Source of the DNA: an uncultured Acetobacteraceae bacterium
GTDB taxonomy: Bacteria > Pseudomonadota > Alphaproteobacteria > Acetobacterales > Acetobacteraceae
Length of the DNA stretch: 20,977 nt
Reading direction: 5' to 3'
Assembly: GCA_903839965.1 (NCBI GenBank)
Contig: CAIMEK010000180.1
Coordinates: 1 to 20,977, forward strand
A program made the translations under genes and the position numbers. Shown piece after piece: positions 14,105 to 20,977 of this stretch (position 1 is its first letter; the number at the start of each line of letters is the position of its first letter). The notes beneath the pieces are model-generated. The model saw only the letters and a list, made by a program, of their open reading frames with translations. It was not told where the DNA came from and did not search any database.

Positions 14105-14215
14105 AACTTTCTCCGACCGACGTCATCCGGAAAATTGCTGATTGGCGACGAATCTCGTTTCCCGCATCGATCCGGCCATGCGATTTTCCAAACAGCGACT
14201 GCAACGGAGCGGACC

Positions 14216-15475
14216 ATGCCGGATAGCGAATCGATCGGCACGCAGTTGGCCGCCGCGCTGCGACGCAAGGTGGAACTCGAGGTTGCCCTGCAGGCGGCCC
14301 CGGACGATGCCGTGCTGCGCGGCGCGTATTTCGACCATCTGCTCGCGTTGGCGGCCCAGCACACCGGTCTCGGCTACGCCATGCTGCCCGAACTCGGGCA
14401 TCCCGTGTATTTCCGTGGCGCCACCCCCGACGTGGCGAACCTGGTCCAGGTGTTCCGCGACCGGGTGCTGGAGATGCCGATGGCGGCCACGCCCCGGCGC
14501 ATCCTCGTGCTCGGTGCCTACGCGGGCTACGCCGCGGTGTGGCTGGCGCGCCGCCATCCGCTCGCCGAGATCGCCTGCGTCGAGCCGATGCCGGGCAACC
14601 TGCGCCTGCTGGCGCTGAACATCGGCCCATGGCCGCACATCCGCATGCTCGCCACGGCGGCCTGGCACAGCACCACGCGGCTCGCGGTGGGCGTGCGGCT
14701 GGCCGGCGACTGGGCGCCCGCGCTGCACGACCGCGCCGAAGAGAGCGAGCGCAAGGTGCCGGCTCGCCCGGTGGGTGACCTGCTCGCCCTCCTGGGCTGG
14801 CCGGAAGTCGATTATGTGCTGTGCGATGTGGTGGGCAGCGAGGCGGCGGTGTTCGCGGACCCACAGGCGCCCTGGCTGCACCAGTTGGACGCGGCGTTGG
14901 TGCAGACCTACCCGGCCCTGGTCCAGGGCGTCGAGCAGACGGTCGCGGCGTGCTTCCCCGTGGCCTTCTACGATCACCGCCGGAACGGTGAGTACGAGGT
15001 GTTCGAGCGCCGCGTGCCGCTGCGCGCCTATCCGCCCGGCCCGCCGGTGCTGAAACTCATAGCCGACGAGCCGGGCTTCGCGCCGCTGCTGCTGCACGAT
15101 CTGGAGCCGGTGCCCTGGGCGTTCTTCGTCTTCGACAGCCGCTCCTGCCAGTTGCATCCCGGCCAACCCGGCCAGCCCAAGGCACGCGCCGTGTTCGCGC
15201 GCCAACTGTCCGGGCAGACCAGGTTCACGGTCACCCTGCACCATGCCGGCGTGTCCGCCGCGCCGATCGCCTTCACGATCACGGTGGAGCAGCCCGACGG
15301 CAGCGAGGTGGTGCGTGCCGAGCGGGTCGTCGGCGCCCTGGAGCAGATAACCTTGTCGGTGCCGTTGCCCGCCCTCACCGGCCCGCATGCCATCGTGCTG
15401 CAGACCGCCATGGCACCCGGCGCCGTCAACAACAACAACGCCTGGGCCCGCTGGCTGGACCCCACGCTCAGCTAA
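14216..15475 (+). CDS. FkbM-family methyltransferase with C-terminal beta-rich domain
   Basis: The 419-aa product has a helical N-terminus and an S-adenosylmethionine-binding core (about 92-265). Motif I is ILVLGAYAGYAAVWLARRHP and the ribose-binding acidic residue lies in CVEPMPGNLRLLALN. The segment DYVLCDVVGSEAAVF (about 199-213) matches the FkbM IDVEGxE block. Residues about 325-419 form a separate beta-strand-rich region ending NNNNAWARWLDPTLS, resembling a small beta-sandwich. FkbM enzymes O-methylate sugars or natural products; the context of a sulfotransferase suggests glycan modification. ATG 14216 has GGAG six bases upstream. The stop overlaps the convergent transporter gene by eight bases. 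Confidence 0.8.
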   Translation: MPDSESIGTQLAAALRRKVELEVALQAAPDDAVLRGAYFDHLLALAAQHTGLGYAMLPELGHPVYFRGATPDVANLVQVFRDRVLEMPMAATPRRILVLGAYAGYAAVWLARRHPLAEIACVEPMPGNLRLLALNIGPWPHIRMLATAAWHSTTRLAVGVRLAGDWAPALHDRAEESERKVPARPVGDLLALLGWPEVDYVLCDVVGSEAAVFADPQAPWLHQLDAALVQTYPALVQGVEQTVAACFPVAFYDHRRNGEYEVFERRVPLRAYPPGPPVLKLIADEPGFAPLLLHDLEPVPWAFFVFDSRSCQLHPGQPGQPKARAVFARQLSGQTRFTVTLHHAGVSAAPIAFTITVEQPDGSEVVRAERVVGALEQITLSVPLPALTGPHAIVLQTAMAPGAVNNNNAWARWLDPTLS

Positions 15476-16691
15476 GCCTGGGCCGGGCGCGTCCGAGGCG
15501 GATCAGCACGAAGGTCTGGAACACGCCCATCAGGATCATCTGCACGCCCACCGCGACGAACGGCACCGACCAGCCGAACAGCGGCACCGCGAGGGCGAAC
15601 AGCGACGGCCCGGCCACATAGCCGAGGAAGGTGAACATCGTGCTCCCCGAGGTGGCGTCGGCCACCCGGTCGGGCGGCGACAGGCGCGCCACCTCGGCCA
15701 TGTAGATGCCGTTCCAGCTGGCGCCGAAGAAGCCGACGGCGGTAGAGACGACGGCGGTCAGGCCAAGCGAGGCATCGACGGGCAGCAGCCCGTAGACAAT
15801 CACCAGTGCGCCGGCGATGAAGGCCTGCGCGGTGAGATTGGCCGAGGGCCGGCCGGTGCGGTCGGCGAGCCAGCCCAGGAACACGCGGGCGAACACTCCG
15901 GCCCCCTGCATGCAGGCATAGGCAAAGCCAGCCTGTTCCAAAGTGAAGCCGCGCTGGGTCAGGTAGGTGACCGAGAAGCTGAACAAGGTGCCCTGCACCA
16001 TCGAAAACGAAATCGACAGCACGGTGATGGTCACCAGCAGGCGGCTGCCGCGCAGCGCGACCACCGGGGCGAGCAGGTTGTGCCGCTGGAACAGCGCGCG
16101 CGGATGGATCGATCGGGTGATGTCGCGTTCGGAGTCCATCATGCGCCGCAGCGGCGAGATCGCCAGCGCCGAAACCGACCCCGCGACGATGGCGAGCAGC
16201 AGGGCGGAGGACCAGCCGTAGGCGGCGGCGACCGGCGCCACCACCAGTCCGGCCAGCGCGCCGCCGGCCGGAGCGCCGGCCTGCTTGATCGAGAAAATCA
16301 GCGTGCGGTGCCGCGGCGGTGCCGTCGCCGCCAGGATGCGGCTGCCGGCCGGCGGCGTCGGCCCGTAGCCGATGCCGAGCAGCAGCGCCGACAGCACCAG
16401 CACGTTCCACTGCCCGGATGAGGCCAGCACCAGCGCCAGGGCGGAAATCGCCGCGCCGCACTGCAGCGTACGCACCGGCCCCAGCCGCGCCAGGAAGGCG
16501 CTGCCGAACATCAGGAACAGCACGGAGCCGAAGGAGGTCAGGGACGACAGGTTACCGATGCGTTCCGGGGCCACGCCGGTGCTGGCGGTCAGCAGCGGCG
16601 CCACCACGGGCAGGCATTGGTTCATGAACGAGGCAGCGGACTGCACCAGCAACGTGGCGCCCAGGGCAAGCAGCCAGGGGGGAAGCTTCAT
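15468..16691 (-). CDS. Major facilitator superfamily transporter
   Basis: The 407-aa product is a 12-helix MFS permease: MKLPPWLLALGATLLVQSAASFMNQCLPVVAPLLTASTGV opens it. The GSAFLARLGPVRTLQ stretch corresponds to loop 2-3, and VFLGWLADRTGRPSANLTAQ is the equivalent loop 8-9 of the second half. It resembles CynX/NimT- or oxalate/formate-like permeases, but the substrate cannot be read from the sequence. ATG 16689-16691 begins the first hydrophobic helix; a longer frame upstream is Arg-rich and shadows the divergent gene. It is divergent from the NUDIX-sulfotransferase gene (160-base gap) and overlaps the methyltransferase gene tail to tail by eight bases. Confidence 0.9.
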   Translation of the reverse strand: MKLPPWLLALGATLLVQSAASFMNQCLPVVAPLLTASTGVAPERIGNLSSLTSFGSVLFLMFGSAFLARLGPVRTLQCGAAISALALVLASSGQWNVLVLSALLLGIGYGPTPPAGSRILAATAPPRHRTLIFSIKQAGAPAGGALAGLVVAPVAAAYGWSSALLLAIVAGSVSALAISPLRRMMDSERDITRSIHPRALFQRHNLLAPVVALRGSRLLVTITVLSISFSMVQGTLFSFSVTYLTQRGFTLEQAGFAYACMQGAGVFARVFLGWLADRTGRPSANLTAQAFIAGALVIVYGLLPVDASLGLTAVVSTAVGFFGASWNGIYMAEVARLSPPDRVADATSGSTMFTFLGYVAGPSLFALAVPLFGWSVPFVAVGVQMILMGVFQTFVLIRLGRARPRLS

Positions 16692-16851
16692 GCGCGGGGC
16701 ACGCTCCGTCTCGGGGCGGCAAACCTGCGGCCGGCATGCCGGCGCCGTCAATGCGGGCCTGCAGTATCGGCGTGTCCTCCGGGGTTTCCCGGCCTGGCCG
16801 ACGGCTCCATCATGTGCCGATGTGCGTCGCCTGGATCGTTCGGAAGCGAAC

Positions 16852-18927
16852 ATGACGCCCCCGCTGCCGCCGGGCTGGCGCGTGCACGACGTGGCGCCCG
16901 ACCTGCGGCTGCGCATCGTGCGCGACATGCCGGAACTGCCCGCCGCCCTGAACGCCGAGATCGACCGGCTCTGGGCGGCGGCGCAGGTACGCATGCATGC
17001 CCGGCTGTTCAACGGGCGCGTGTTCAGCGCCGATGCCATCGCGCCCGATCTCGTGGTCGGCCACTGGACCGAGTACCGCCGCGTCGTTGCGCAAATGGAC
17101 CGTCCTGAGCTGTTCGCCGAGCTGGGCGTGCGCTCGCTGGCGGTGAACGGCATCGTCCATGGGCCGGACGGCGTGGTGTTCGGGCGCCGTCCCGCCGGCG
17201 CGGTCTACCAGCCCGGACTCTGGCAATTGCCGCCTGCCGGGAGCGTGGACGATGGCGCGGCCCGCCCGGACGGCACCGTCGACATGCGGGCGGCGGTGCT
17301 GAGCGAATTGCGCGAGGAACTCGGGCTCGCCGCCGACGCCGTGCGCCTTTGCCCGCCGCTGGCCATCGTCGAGCATGCCGACAGCCACGTGCTCGACCTC
17401 GGCATCGCGCTGGCGACCACGCTGCGGGCCGACGAGATCCGCGCGGCCCACGTCGCCGCCGGCGATGCCGAATACGCGGAGCTGGAAGTGGTGGCGGTCG
17501 CCGAATTACCGGCCTTCCTCGTTGCAGTCACCGGCCATCTCGTTCCGCAATCACGGGTATTCTTGCATCGCATGGGTGTGCCGCAGACGACAAAGGAGGT
17601 TGACCCAGAGGCGATATTCCTGCGTACTCCTGGCTGCCGTCCTGCACCCAGATTGCCAGGTCAGGTTTCCAGCATGATTACTGGTGCGCACCAAGCGCAA
17701 CCCGCATCATACACTGTATCGACACCACCTGTGGCGGCCGAGCGGCCGGTGATGTTCCTGCATATTCCCAAGACCGGCGGAACTTCGTTCATCACCACGC
17801 TGCGCAACGTTTTCGGGCATCATCGCCTGATCCGACTGGCATCGGTCGACGAGGGTACCCGGGACGAAATCGGCCGCCTGCTGGCCCAGCCCTTCGCCGA
17901 CCTCGCCTGCCTCGTCGGCCATATTCCGTTGCATATGATCGCGCCGTGGCAGGCGCGCTGCACGGTCTTCACTCTGTTGCGCCACCCGATCTCCAGGGTC
18001 ATGTCGTTGTTCCGCTTCATGCAGGCGCGTCCGCCTTCCGAGCAGGAGCGACTGGGATTGCGGAGCGGATTTTCGTTCGGCGAATTTATCGACTCCCAGC
18101 ATCCCGAACTGTTCGGACAAATCCATGACGGAATGGTCCGGATGCTGTGCGGCGACGCCGACCTCAGCACGCCAACCTCGCTCAGGTTCTGGAACGTCGC
18201 CTCCTCGGTGCAGGTGACCGAGGCTGCCCTGCAAGCCCTCGGCACCATCGATTTTGGCCTGGCGGAAAACATGGCCGCGACAATGCAGTTGGCGCGGAGC
18301 GTTTTCGGCATCCCGTACGGCCTCGACATCGGCCACGAGAACGTCACCAACCCGATGGGGCAGCTTCCCGATATCGAAAACTGCCTCGAGATCATCGCCC
18401 GCAATCCGATGGATCTCGCCCTTTACGAGCGCGCGGCCGGGCTGTTCGCCAGCCGGTGCCGCTCCATCGACGCCAGCGCCGACACCGGCGCCACGCACGC
18501 CGAAGGCAAGACCTTCACCGCCACCGCGGGCGAGGAGGTCGCGATCGGCGGCATCCCGGGCCTGCAGGGCTTCCACGAGGTGGAAACCGGCGGCTACGCC
18601 TGGCTCGACAGCGAGCAGCCGAGCCGGATTCACTTCTCCCTGATCGCGCCCTCCGTGTGGGTGCGGTTGTATGCCTATGCCATCGACGAGGGCTATCCGG
18701 TGGCGGAAATCGCCGTCGAAATCAACGGGACGAGGCTGGCCACCCGCGTCCGCCATGCCGAGGGAGCCTGGTTCACGCTGGAGACGGAGCCGATCGCCCT
18801 GCCCCGCCGGTTCAACGTGCTGTCCATCCGGCCGCCCTATTTCGTGCCGGTCCGCCACATCAACCCGGATGCCGGCGACACGCGCAACCTATCCATCGCC
18901 CTGGCCAAGGTTGCCTTCGAGACCTGA
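16852..18927 (+). CDS. NUDIX hydrolase-like / sulfotransferase fusion protein
   Basis: One open frame encodes 691 aa. Residues 1-241 resemble a NUDIX protein, with GLWQLPPAGSVDD and SELREELGL (151-159). The box is atypical: Ser replaces the usual Arg and the first Glu is missing. Residues 300 to about 540 are a sulfotransferase, with the PAPS loop HIPKTGGTS (304-312) and LLRHPISRVMS (375-385). The rest (about 550-691) is beta-rich. Residues 242-293 link them, and only 25 of these 52 codons end in G/C, versus nearly all elsewhere, so the linker looks like former intergenic DNA. An internal ATG at 17674 behind a CAGG could start a 417-aa sulfotransferase. Fusion, lost stop or sequencing error are all possible. 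Confidence 0.8.
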   Translation: MTPPLPPGWRVHDVAPDLRLRIVRDMPELPAALNAEIDRLWAAAQVRMHARLFNGRVFSADAIAPDLVVGHWTEYRRVVAQMDRPELFAELGVRSLAVNGIVHGPDGVVFGRRPAGAVYQPGLWQLPPAGSVDDGAARPDGTVDMRAAVLSELREELGLAADAVRLCPPLAIVEHADSHVLDLGIALATTLRADEIRAAHVAAGDAEYAELEVVAVAELPAFLVAVTGHLVPQSRVFLHRMGVPQTTKEVDPEAIFLRTPGCRPAPRLPGQVSSMITGAHQAQPASYTVSTPPVAAERPVMFLHIPKTGGTSFITTLRNVFGHHRLIRLASVDEGTRDEIGRLLAQPFADLACLVGHIPLHMIAPWQARCTVFTLLRHPISRVMSLFRFMQARPPSEQERLGLRSGFSFGEFIDSQHPELFGQIHDGMVRMLCGDADLSTPTSLRFWNVASSVQVTEAALQALGTIDFGLAENMAATMQLARSVFGIPYGLDIGHENVTNPMGQLPDIENCLEIIARNPMDLALYERAAGLFASRCRSIDASADTGATHAEGKTFTATAGEEVAIGGIPGLQGFHEVETGGYAWLDSEQPSRIHFSLIAPSVWVRLYAYAIDEGYPVAEIAVEINGTRLATRVRHAEGAWFTLETEPIALPRRFNVLSIRPPYFVPVRHINPDAGDTRNLSIALAKVAFET

Positions 18928-18954
18928 AGCCGCCACGCCGGGCCTGCGGGTGAA

Positions 18955-20208
18955 CTAACCCATCAGCACGCCCGCCACGGCCCCGCTCGTGCAGGTGGCG
19001 ATGGTGCCCGACACCAGCGAGCGCAACCCCAGCTTCACCACCTCGTCGCGCCGCTCCGGCACCATGGCGGAAATGCCGCCCACCATGATCCCCACGCTGC
19101 CGAAATTGGCGAACCCGCACAGCGCGAACGTCATGATCAGGCGGCTGTGGTGCGACAGGGCATCGCCCGGCAGCGCGGCCAGGTCGAGATAGGCGACGAA
19201 CTCGTTCAGCGCCGTCTTGGTCGCCATCAGCGCCGCCGCGGAGCCGCCTTGCTCCCACGGCACCCCGATCAGCCACACCACCGCCCGGAACGGCACCGCA
19301 AACATGCGCTGCAGCGTCATCGCCTCGCCGCCGATGGCCGGCAGCAGGCCGAGCAGCATGTTCGCCAGCGTCACCAGCGCCACCGTCACCAGCAGCACCG
19401 CGATGATGGACGCCAGCACGGGTACGCCCTGTGCCGTGCCCTTCACCACCGCATCGAGCGCATCGGACGGCGGATCGGGCAACACCAGCCGCGCCTCGTC
19501 CTCGCCTCCCGGATCGAACGGGATCATCAGCGCTGCCACCGCAATCGCCGCCGGCGTGCTGATGATGGCGGCGGTCAGGATGTTGCCCAGCGCATCCGGG
19601 ATCACCGGGCCCAGGATGGTGCCGTAGATCACCATCACCGTGCCGGCGATGCCGGCCATGCCGCAAGTCATCAGCGCGAACAACTCGCCGCGCTGCATGC
19701 GGGCCAGCCACGGCCGGATCAGCAGCGGCGCCTCCACCATGCCGACGAACACGTGCACCGCCGCGCCCAACGCCAGCGCGCCCCCCACCCCCATCGTGCG
19801 CCGCAGCAGCCAGGCGAAACCGCGCATCACCACCTGCAGCGCACCCCAGTAAAACAGCAGGCTCGCCAGCGCGCTGATGGTGAGCACCAGCGGCAGCGCC
19901 TGGAAGGCGAGAATGAAAGTGCCGCCCGGCACGGTCTCGGCGAACGGCATGGGCGGGCCGGCCAGGTAGCCGAACACGAAGCGCGTGCCGGCTTCGGTGG
20001 CGCGGTGCAGCGCCTCGGCGCCGTCGTTCACCGCCAGCATGACGCGGCGCGCCGGCGGAAAGAACAGCAGCAGCACCGCCAGCGCCCATTGCAGCGCCAC
20101 CCCGCCGACCACCGGGCGCAGCCGCACGCCGCGTCGGTTCTCGCTGAGCAGCCAGGCCAGCGACAGCAGCACGGCGATGCCGAGAACCGGTCGGAATGCC
20201 TCCGGCAT
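18955..20208 (-). CDS. NupC/CNT-family nucleoside transporter
   Basis: The 417-aa product is a concentrative nucleoside transporter, which imports nucleosides with H+ or Na+. It shows VHVFVGMVEAPLLIRPWLARM, VMVIYGTILGPVIPDALGNILTAAIISTPAAI, the core KTALNEFVAYLDL and LCGFANFGSVGIMVGG, plus many hydrophobic helices. These match the family's paired hairpin and helix motifs. ATG 20206-20208 was chosen because GAGG lies six bases upstream; an in-frame GTG four codons earlier has a poorer site. It converges with the sulfotransferase gene and follows the alpha-hydroxy-acid dehydrogenase gene by 39 bases on the same strand, so the two could be co-transcribed. Confidence 0.94.
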   Translation of the reverse strand: MPEAFRPVLGIAVLLSLAWLLSENRRGVRLRPVVGGVALQWALAVLLLFFPPARRVMLAVNDGAEALHRATEAGTRFVFGYLAGPPMPFAETVPGGTFILAFQALPLVLTISALASLLFYWGALQVVMRGFAWLLRRTMGVGGALALGAAVHVFVGMVEAPLLIRPWLARMQRGELFALMTCGMAGIAGTVMVIYGTILGPVIPDALGNILTAAIISTPAAIAVAALMIPFDPGGEDEARLVLPDPPSDALDAVVKGTAQGVPVLASIIAVLLVTVALVTLANMLLGLLPAIGGEAMTLQRMFAVPFRAVVWLIGVPWEQGGSAAALMATKTALNEFVAYLDLAALPGDALSHHSRLIMTFALCGFANFGSVGIMVGGISAMVPERRDEVVKLGLRSLVSGTIATCTSGAVAGVLMG

Positions 20209-20247
20209 GGTCTGCCTCACCTGCTGCGGCGAGGTGTTATTGCGACC

Positions 20248-20977
20248 CTAGAAGGGCGAGTCCAGGTTCAGCAGGGGAAACGCGCTGTGCACGTGCGGCA
20301 GCGTCGGCGACGGCGCCGGGCAGACATGGTCGCGGCCGACCTGGCGGAAGCTGGTCACGCCGAGCAGGCCCAGGCTCTGGTGCACCTCGTTCTCCAGGAT
20401 CTCCAGCATGCGCACCAGCCCGGCCGCGCCGGCCGCCGCCAGGGCATAGCAGAAGAGCCGCCCCACCAGCACCAGGTCGGCGCCGAGCGCGATGCCCTTG
20501 ATGATGTCGGTGCCGCGCGAGAAGCCGCCGTCGACGAACACCTTGGCCCGGCCGCCGACCGCGGCGACGATCTCCGGCAGCACCTCCAGCGAACCGCGCC
20601 CGTGGTCGAGCTGCCGCCCGCCGTGATTGGACACGTAGACGGCGTCGACGCCCACGCCGACCGCGCGCTCGGCGTCCTCGACCGTGGCGATGCCCTTGAG
20701 AATGAGCGGAATGCTATGGCGCGCCTTGAACCGCTCGATATGGCCCCAGTTCAATTTGGCCTGGTTGAGTTGCAGCACCGGGTCGACCGGACGCCAGGAT
20801 TTCACGAAGCGCTTCGCCGTATCGCGCTCGCGCCGGCTGTAATGCGCGGTGTCCACGGTAATGCAGAACGCGTCGTAGCCGGCATCGACCGCCCGGCGAA
20901 CGTAGTCGTTGATGAAATCGTCGCCGCCGCGCACGTAAAGCTGGAACACTTTCGGCCCCTCGCCGGTGCGGCCGATC
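20248..20977 (-). CDS. FMN-dependent alpha-hydroxy-acid dehydrogenase (C-terminal part, cut by window edge)
   Basis: The frame is open to the right edge (IGRTGEGPKVFQLYVRGGDDF...), so about 242 C-terminal residues are visible. It belongs to the lactate dehydrogenase/glycolate oxidase/mandelate dehydrogenase family. The substrate-binding ITVDTAHYSRRERD, the catalytic-base histidine in YVSNHGGRQLDHGRGS, and the FMN-phosphate segment VFVDGGFSRGTDIIKGIALGADLVLVGR are all present. These enzymes oxidise L-2-hydroxy acids to 2-oxo acids. The last 35 residues (RQVGRDHVCPAPSPTLPHVHSAFPLLNLDSPF) extend beyond the usual fold. The exact substrate cannot be assigned from this part. It precedes the nucleoside transporter on the same strand. 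Confidence 0.93.
   Translation of the reverse strand, partial: IGRTGEGPKVFQLYVRGGDDFINDYVRRAVDAGYDAFCITVDTAHYSRRERDTAKRFVKSWRPVDPVLQLNQAKLNWGHIERFKARHSIPLILKGIATVEDAERAVGVGVDAVYVSNHGGRQLDHGRGSLEVLPEIVAAVGGRAKVFVDGGFSRGTDIIKGIALGADLVLVGRLFCYALAAAGAAGLVRMLEILENEVHQSLGLLGVTSFRQVGRDHVCPAPSPTLPHVHSAFPLLNLDSPF

Noticed and set aside
16730..16743. Perfect 14-bp palindrome GCCGGCATGCCGGC between the divergent MFS and NUDIX genes
   Set aside because: In DNA this GC-rich, roughly one or more such palindromes per window is expected by chance, and no second copy was seen; an operator role is possible but unsupported.
16372..16851. In-frame extension upstream of the NUDIX start
   Set aside because: It is antisense to the MFS transporter and has shadow-type composition.

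Overview
The window is GC-rich bacterial DNA with almost exclusively G/C third codon positions. Its protein families point to an alphaproteobacterium of the Rhodospirillales/Acetobacteraceae kind: the L11-L1-L10-L7/L12-beta order, DUF1194, the short conserved hypotheticals, a GTTC-N7-GTTC LexA-type box, and an sRNA of the alphaproteobacterial ar8 (MmgR/suhB) design. This assignment is inferred from recognition alone, because no search was run.

Layout. Bases 1-4340 (minus strand) carry the transcription/translation cluster rplK-rplA-rplJ-rplL-rpoB. rpoB is cut by the window edge just inside the rifampicin region. A structured leader precedes rplJ, which starts with TTG. The usual upstream partners secE-nusG are absent. 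In their place, on the same strand, are a coiled-coil/membrane/SH3-like protein and an orphan OmpR-type response regulator (4492-5995). Bases 6038-9122 (plus strand) hold an AlkA-type DNA glycosylase, a crotonase-fold protein lacking both hydratase glutamates, a ~250-base regulatory-looking stretch with tandem dyads, a small membrane protein and an N-formylglutamate amidohydrolase.

Bases 9123-11170 are the most interesting part. They hold two compact minus-strand RNA candidates, each with a promoter, a 5' hairpin, an unpaired anti-Shine-Dalgarno tract and an intrinsic terminator. The first (about 9136-9219) carries UUUCCUCCCU, the ar8/MmgR hallmark. The second (about 10443-10528) carries CCCUCCUCCUG and ends directly in front of a 77-codon gene, so it is either an sRNA or an attenuated leader. 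A secreted lytic transglycosylase lies between them. A conserved 125-aa gene with an SOS-like box, and a divergent HTH-S24 repressor, follow.

Bases 11169-20977 hold the S24 regulator, a DUF1194 protein, an aldo/keto reductase with a good promoter, and a MarR regulator with a near-perfect 19-bp operator. These are followed by an FkbM-type methyltransferase with a C-terminal beta-rich domain, an MFS transporter overlapping it tail to tail, and a NUDIX-sulfotransferase fusion whose junction looks non-coding. A NupC-type nucleoside transporter and a partial FMN-dependent alpha-hydroxy-acid dehydrogenase close the window. The methyltransferase and sulfotransferase suggest surface glycan decoration; most of the remainder is ordinary housekeeping or metabolic cargo. 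I saw no tRNA, rRNA, CRISPR array, insertion sequence or phage module.
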